Assembly: GCA_017627975.1 (NCBI GenBank)
Contig: JAGAFT010000061.1
Coordinates: forward strand, 1 to 10,654
Source of the DNA: Oscillospiraceae bacterium
Lineage (GTDB): Bacteria > Bacillota_A > Clostridia > Oscillospirales > Oscillospiraceae
DNA: 10,654 nucleotides
Direction: 5' to 3'
Below the pieces are notes generated by a model. It did no database searches and was not told the origin of the DNA. It was given only the letters and a program-made list of their open reading frames with translations. The translations under genes and the position numbers were made by a program. This document shows positions 7,002-10,654 of this stretch, in pieces; position 1 is the stretch's first letter; every line of letters begins with the position of its first letter.

Positions 7002-7148
7002 ACAGAAGAGAAAATCAGAACTCCCCGCCTCCGGCGGGGAGTTCTGGAATACATACCCGCTGTTCAACGCGGACGGAACCTGTGCAGGGAAAAACAGAAG
7101 ACGGTTCCGGACCTCCGCCTCGGCGGGGAGTTCTGGAATACATACCCG
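6966..7148. repeat. Imperfect tandem duplication of the PRTase gene end plus hairpin (two units of about 91 bp)
   Basis: Unit 1 (6966-7056) contains the end of the phosphoribosyltransferase gene and a hairpin; unit 2 (7057-7148) repeats this order. 6966-6988 is identical to 7057-7079 (23 bases). AACAGAAG occurs at 7001-7008 and 7093-7100. 7032-7059 is identical to 7121-7148 (28 bases). The parts in between have diverged, so the spacing varies from 89 to 92. The second copy of the coding end has no reading frame of its own. This looks like an old tandem duplication that decayed except in the conserved blocks. Confidence 0.85.
7015..7047. other. Long perfect hairpin after the PRTase gene
   Basis: CAGAACTCCCCGCC (7016-7029) pairs perfectly over 14 bp with 7033-7046 around a 3-base loop (7030-7032), and a U-G pair could extend it. 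No T run follows on the plus strand (the next bases are GAATACATACCC), so it is not a standard terminator for the PRTase gene. On the minus strand the hairpin is followed by ATTTTCTCTTCTG, which is closer to a terminator layout, though no minus-strand gene is visible there. It could stabilise the 3' end of the upstream mRNA. The second copy (about 7105-7138) can form only an interrupted version. Confidence 0.7.
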
Positions 7149-7162
7149 AAAGAGGATTGTAA

Positions 7163-8239
7163 ATGAAGGAAGCCGGACGCAACTCAAATATGGAACTGCT
7201 GCGTATTGTCAGCATGCTTATGGTTCTGAGCGTGCATTATCTCCTGTTCGGGAATGTTCTTTCCCGGAGCACGGTCGGAGGCGCGGCATACTACGCATGC
7301 TGGACGGTCGAGGCGATCGGCCACATCAGCGTGGACTGCTATATGCTGATCAGCGGTTATTTTCTCTCCCGGAAGCAGTTTACATCGAGAAGAATTCTTT
7401 CTTTCTATGTCCAGGTTCTCTTTTACACGCTGGTCCTGGCTGCTTTCTGCTTTGCATCCGGAATTGCGGATCTGACCCCTGCAAATCTGATCCAGATTAT
7501 CCCCGTGATGGGCGGGAGAAACTGGTATGTGACGGCGTATTTCTGCCTGCTGTTTCTCACTCCCGCGCTGAATCAGCTTGTACATTCCATGGAGAAAAAG
7601 AAGCTCGAGGCCCTGCTGGCCGCACAGTTTATCCTGCTTTCGGTACTGCATCCCGTCTTCTTTTTTACCGATACATTAAGTCTGGAAGGCGGCCACTCGC
7701 TCCTGTGGTACTGCTTTGTGTACATGCTGGGCGCGTATTACCGCAGGTATGAGATCAGGATCGACAAAAAATACTATGCGCTGATGCTGGTGATCCTGAT
7801 CCTTCCGCTCAGCAAATTTGCGGTCGATGCTTCCGATCGGATGATCCTGAGGAGACTGCCGGAGGCTCTCTATGCGATCAATTCATTCCCGGTTCTCATC
7901 ACGGCGCTTCTGGTTTTCGATTTTTTCGTCGGACTGAGGATAAAATCGGATCGGGCCAATCAAATCATATGCTTATTTGGCAAGACGTCCTTCGCCGTGT
8001 TTTATCTTCATACCTTTACGCTGTTTGGAGAGGAAATCTGGACTGTGCTGGGATGCGAAACCTATATTGACAGCAGCATGCAGCTGCTTCATATGGCCGG
8101 CTGTGTGATTCTGATTTATCTTGTGTGCTCCGCGGCCGAGCTGATCAGGCTGCGCATCTTCAGCCTGCTGAGGATCAATGAGGCGGTTTCGGCGCTTGCG
8201 AAACGAATAGATGCAAAGGTGATTCCGAAAGCCGATTGA
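7163..8239 (+). CDS. Membrane acyltransferase, acyltransferase 3 (OafA/YrhL-like) family
   Basis: A 358-residue polytopic membrane protein with about ten hydrophobic segments. It opens with R-N-S-N-M-E-L-L-R-I-V-S (6-17) and reaches H25 in V-L-S-V-H-Y-L, the conserved start of acyltransferase 3 enzymes. V-D-C-Y-M-L-I-S-G-Y-F-L-S (57-69) is the second family block. Such proteins move acyl groups, often acetyl, onto surface sugars, peptidoglycan or exported glycans; the acceptor is unknown here. A good ribosome site, AAAGAGG (7149-7155), sits 7 bases before the ATG, directly after the repeat unit. The base composition and codon use appear more AT-rich than in the genes on either side, which may mean later acquisition. 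It probably relies on read-through from upstream or an unseen promoter, and it ends at a clear terminator. Confidence 0.9.
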   Translation: MKEAGRNSNMELLRIVSMLMVLSVHYLLFGNVLSRSTVGGAAYYACWTVEAIGHISVDCYMLISGYFLSRKQFTSRRILSFYVQVLFYTLVLAAFCFASGIADLTPANLIQIIPVMGGRNWYVTAYFCLLFLTPALNQLVHSMEKKKLEALLAAQFILLSVLHPVFFFTDTLSLEGGHSLLWYCFVYMLGAYYRRYEIRIDKKYYALMLVILILPLSKFAVDASDRMILRRLPEALYAINSFPVLITALLVFDFFVGLRIKSDRANQIICLFGKTSFAVFYLHTFTLFGEEIWTVLGCETYIDSSMQLLHMAGCVILIYLVCSAAELIRLRIFSLLRINEAVSALAKRIDAKVIPKAD

Positions 8240-8257
8240 AACAATCCATAGCATTAC

Positions 8258-8285
8258 ACCCCGCCGAAGGCGGGGTCTTTCTTTT
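8258..8285 (+). terminator. Rho-independent terminator after the acyltransferase gene
   Basis: ACCCCGCC (8258-8265) pairs with GGCGGGGT (8269-8276) around the loop GAA, followed by CTTTCTTTT (8277-8285). It is an 8-bp GC-rich stem with a T-rich tail, about 19 bases after the stop codon at 8239. It separates the acyltransferase from the next transcription unit. Confidence 0.9.
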
Positions 8286-8317
8286 GAGCAGGACAATGGT
8301 TTTGTACAGTTCCAATA

Positions 8318-8346
8318 TTGCGATTGAACGCCAAATATAGTATAAT
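8318..8346 (+). promoter_or_regulatory. Sigma-A promoter for the YhgE/Pip-family gene
   Basis: TTGCGA (8318-8323), a 17-base spacer, and a perfect TATAAT (8341-8346) in an AT-rich patch. Transcription would start near 8353, leaving a leader of about 43 bases. The ribosome site AGGA (8384-8387) lies 8 bases before the ATG at 8396. Confidence 0.7.
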
Positions 8347-8395
8347 CATGCATCGTGGCGCCCCATCATGTTGAGAAGCGGACAGGAATCAGCGG

Positions 8396-10474
8396 ATGAA
8401 AAATGTTTTTACCATTTTCATAAACGACCTCTGGTCAATCCTCAGGCAGTTTTTTGCCTTTGTGATTGCCATTGCGGTCTGCGTGATTCCGGCCCTGTAT
8501 GCCTGGTTTAATATTTTCTCCAACTGGGACCCGTACGGGGGGACCGGAAACATCTCGATCGCGCTGGTCAGCAGGGACAAGGGCTATACCCTGGAATCCG
8601 GGGAATACCGGAACGAGGGGAAGGAAATCGTCGAGGAGATGGCGGCAAGCACCAGCATCCACTGGGTCCCGACGGACTATGAAGAGGCGATGGAGGGGGT
8701 GCGCTCCGGGAAATACTACGGCGCCCTGGTGCTGGGGGAAAACCTGACCCGCAACATGTACCGCATTACGGAGGCCCTCTATGATCAGACGCCGTCCATT
8801 ACGTTCTGGCAGAATGCGAAGACGAACGCCATTGCCAACAAGATCACCGAAACGGCCGCATCCACCGCAGAGCATAACATCCAGGTGCGTTATCTCGGAA
8901 TCCTGATCGAAAACCTGTTCACGCGCATCGACGAATTCATCGAGGATATTGACACGCACGAGAGCGTAGATGATATGATCCGGCTTCTGACCAAAACCGG
9001 AAACAAGCTCGGCGAGTACTGCGAGCTCATGAAGAAGCTCCAGGTCAACAACATCGTGCTGGGCAGAAGAATGCATGAAGCGGGAGACAATCTCTCGAAT
9101 TTCAGCCTGGAGGACCGGACAGAACGGATTGATTCGGCGAAAGAATCCATCGCCTATACCGAACAGCAGGTGCTGGAACGGGTATGGGATTTTCAGGCGA
9201 GGCTTGCCCAGATGCAGGAAAGGCTCTCCAACGAGAACCTGTCAAACGCCGAGGTCGACAGCCTGATCCAGCAGAACAACACCCTGATCGAGGACCTGAA
9301 GCGGATGAAGGCCAGCCTCCCGGGCGGCAGCACCGCATCCGCGTCCGGCGCGGTGTATGCGTCCGTCGATCATCTGATCACAGAGCTGCAGAAGATTAAC
9401 GCCCAGTATGAAGCGCTGAAGGCGGCAGGCCTTCCGGCGGAGGACCGGACGATCCTGCGCTGGGATATCATCTACCGCATCGGACAGATGCGGGATTTTG
9501 TCCACAACAATCTGGAACAGTCGATCTACAATCTCTTCAGCAACATGGTTCAGGATCTGGACATGCTCAAGGTCCTGCTTGAGAGCATCGACGACACGGT
9601 GGGAGAGGTCCCGCCGGTGCTGTATGCGGCGGACGGCACGCTGAACGCGCTCAACGGCACGCTGCAGCAGGTCGAAAAGCTGCTCAAAGGCCTGCAGGAA
9701 TCCGTGAACGAGCTGACGCAGCGCCTGCAGGAACTGAGGGACAATGAAACCCTGGAGACCATCATCGAGATGCTCCACGGGGATCCCGATGAGTTTGCGG
9801 CGTTTTTCGCAAGCCCCGTGATCGTGGAGACACAGACGATTTATCCGATCAACAGCTACGGCACGGCCATGGCGCCGTTCTATTCGACACTGGCGCTGTG
9901 GGTGGGCTGCGTGGTGCTGGCCGCCGTGATCAAGGTGGAAGCGGATCCCAAACGCCTGAAGCTGAGGCATGTGACCGACGCACAGCTGTACTGGGGGAGA
10001 TTCCTGACCTACTGGTTCTTCGGACAGATCCAGTCCGCGATCATTGTCTGGGGAGACCTCCATATACTGGGCTGCCAGTGCCTGCATCCGGGGCTGCTTT
10101 ACTTCGCCGGCTCGGTGACGAGCTTTGTGTTCGTCTGCCTGATCTATTCCCTGGTGCTGGTGATCGGCGATGTGGGCAAGGCGGTGGTCGTGGTCGTGAT
10201 GATCGTGCAGATTGCCGGGTCCAGCGGGTCCTACCCGATCGAGATTCTGCCGGAAATCTTCACCAAGATCTATGTCTTCTTCCCCTATCCCTATGCCATC
10301 AACGCCATGCGGGAGACGATCTGCGGCCTGTACCGCTATGACTACTGGAAATATCTGGGCCAGCTGCTGATCTTCGGCGCGGTCGGCCTGCTGATCGGGC
10401 TGGTTCTGCGCAGACCGCTGCACGGAGTGAATGAGTTCGTCGAGGAAGAGATGCATGAAAGCGGGGTGCTGTGA
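8396..10474 (+). CDS. YhgE/Pip domain-containing membrane protein (ABC-2-like permease fold)
   Basis: A 692-residue protein of the YhgE/Pip family, related to the Lactococcus phage infection protein Pip and to EsaA of type VII secretion. The N-terminal block is typical: one membrane segment at 19-40, then W-F-N-I-F-S-N-W-D-P-Y (37-47) and ISIALVSRDKGY (53-64). Residues about 160-460 are outside the membrane, helical and heptad-like, with an Asn/Gln/Leu-rich coiled-coil region. The C-terminal block begins with SPVIVETQTIYPINSYGTAM (473-492) and carries about six membrane segments between 494 and 671, including the G-S-S-G-S-Y-P-I-E-I-L-P motif (608-619). Family members are thought to export or organise material at the envelope, or to serve as phage receptors; the substrate is unknown. 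It has its own promoter. Its TGA (10472-10474) overlaps the ATG of the next frame. Confidence 0.93.
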   Translation: MKNVFTIFINDLWSILRQFFAFVIAIAVCVIPALYAWFNIFSNWDPYGGTGNISIALVSRDKGYTLESGEYRNEGKEIVEEMAASTSIHWVPTDYEEAMEGVRSGKYYGALVLGENLTRNMYRITEALYDQTPSITFWQNAKTNAIANKITETAASTAEHNIQVRYLGILIENLFTRIDEFIEDIDTHESVDDMIRLLTKTGNKLGEYCELMKKLQVNNIVLGRRMHEAGDNLSNFSLEDRTERIDSAKESIAYTEQQVLERVWDFQARLAQMQERLSNENLSNAEVDSLIQQNNTLIEDLKRMKASLPGGSTASASGAVYASVDHLITELQKINAQYEALKAAGLPAEDRTILRWDIIYRIGQMRDFVHNNLEQSIYNLFSNMVQDLDMLKVLLESIDDTVGEVPPVLYAADGTLNALNGTLQQVEKLLKGLQESVNELTQRLQELRDNETLETIIEMLHGDPDEFAAFFASPVIVETQTIYPINSYGTAMAPFYSTLALWVGCVVLAAVIKVEADPKRLKLRHVTDAQLYWGRFLTYWFFGQIQSAIIVWGDLHILGCQCLHPGLLYFAGSVTSFVFVCLIYSLVLVIGDVGKAVVVVVMIVQIAGSSGSYPIEILPEIFTKIYVFFPYPYAINAMRETICGLYRYDYWKYLGQLLIFGAVGLLIGLVLRRPLHGVNEFVEEEMHESGVL

Positions 10475-10654
10475 TGGCGAGGGAAGCAGAAGAAGCCTTC
10501 GCCGCCCGGCGGCGTCCCGGCGGAAGGCACCTTGCGCCGGAAGAGCCGAAGCGGCCGGAAAAGCGTTCCCGGCCACGGGAGGAGAACTCCGCCGGTGCGC
10601 ATACCGCCGGGATGGCGGCCCCGGTCCCGGGAAAGCGCCGGGAAGCCGTCAGAC
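10474..10654 (+). CDS. Start of a downstream gene, basic low-complexity N-terminus (partial)
   Basis: The ATG at 10474-10476 overlaps the preceding TGA in the form TGATG, a common layout for translational coupling. The frame stays open for 60 codons to the end of the window. The visible product is rich in Arg, Ala, Pro, Glu and Gly (for example FAARRRPGGRHLAPEEPKRP) with no membrane segment yet. There is no strong ribosome site; a G-rich GCGGGG lies 7 bases upstream. In other genomes Pip-family genes often come in pairs, so this could be a second family member with a long cytoplasmic start, but nothing in the visible part shows it. A chance open frame in GC-rich DNA remains possible. Confidence 0.6.
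   Translation, partial: MAREAEEAFAARRRPGGRHLAPEEPKRPEKRSRPREENSAGAHTAGMAAPVPGKRREAVR

Noticed and set aside
6826..7752. Long plus-strand frame bridging the PRTase end, the repeats and the acyltransferase start
   Set aside because: It is out of frame with both recognised genes, has no motif, and is open only because of GC-rich composition.
9242..10576. Open minus-strand frame of 444 codons, and a similar one at 3988-5295
   Set aside because: Both are mirror images of secure plus-strand genes. The products are His/Val/Asp/Leu-rich mixtures typical of antisense frames, without motifs or a sensible ribosome site.

Overview
The window looks like the chromosome of a GC-rich, gut-type Clostridia (Lachnospiraceae/Oscillospirales-like Firmicutes). 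The evidence is strong AGGAG-type ribosome sites, sigma-A promoters standing out in AT-rich islands, a YhgE/Pip-family membrane protein, a GtrA/GT2 pair, and gene products typical of that group. No tRNA, rRNA, CRISPR array, insertion sequence or phage gene was seen. The genus is inferred, not proven. No gene-free stretch exceeds about 250 bases.

Left part (1-2692). The 3' end of a plus-strand aldose 1-epimerase gene (galM) converges on, and overlaps by 22 bp, a three-gene minus-strand operon. In transcription order that operon encodes a 204-residue and a 297-residue protein of unknown function, both with an N-terminal membrane segment and a low-complexity linker, and then endonuclease III (nth). 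A possible terminator for galM lies inside the nth coding region on the opposite strand.

Centre (2693-7162). A 250-bp AT-rich divergent promoter region separates the minus operon from a plus-strand operon. The promoters on both strands have a 17-bp spacer. The plus operon encodes a membrane-anchored phosphodiester glycosidase (NAGPA domain), a single-pass protein of unknown function with a large outer domain, a family 2 glycosyltransferase, a GtrA-type membrane protein, and a phosphoribosyltransferase. The GT2 plus GtrA pair is the usual arrangement for making and flipping a polyprenyl-phosphate sugar, so this operon probably builds or trims a surface glycan. The phosphoribosyltransferase may be a co-transcribed salvage gene.

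Junction (6966-7148). The end of the phosphoribosyltransferase gene and the following hairpin are imperfectly duplicated in tandem, giving two copies about 91 bp apart. They sit just before a membrane acyltransferase gene (7163-8239) that appears less GC-rich than its neighbours. That gene ends in a clear intrinsic terminator.

Right part (8240-10654). A new sigma-A promoter drives a 692-residue YhgE/Pip-family membrane protein. Its stop codon overlaps the start of another reading frame that runs off the window, probably the next gene of the same operon.
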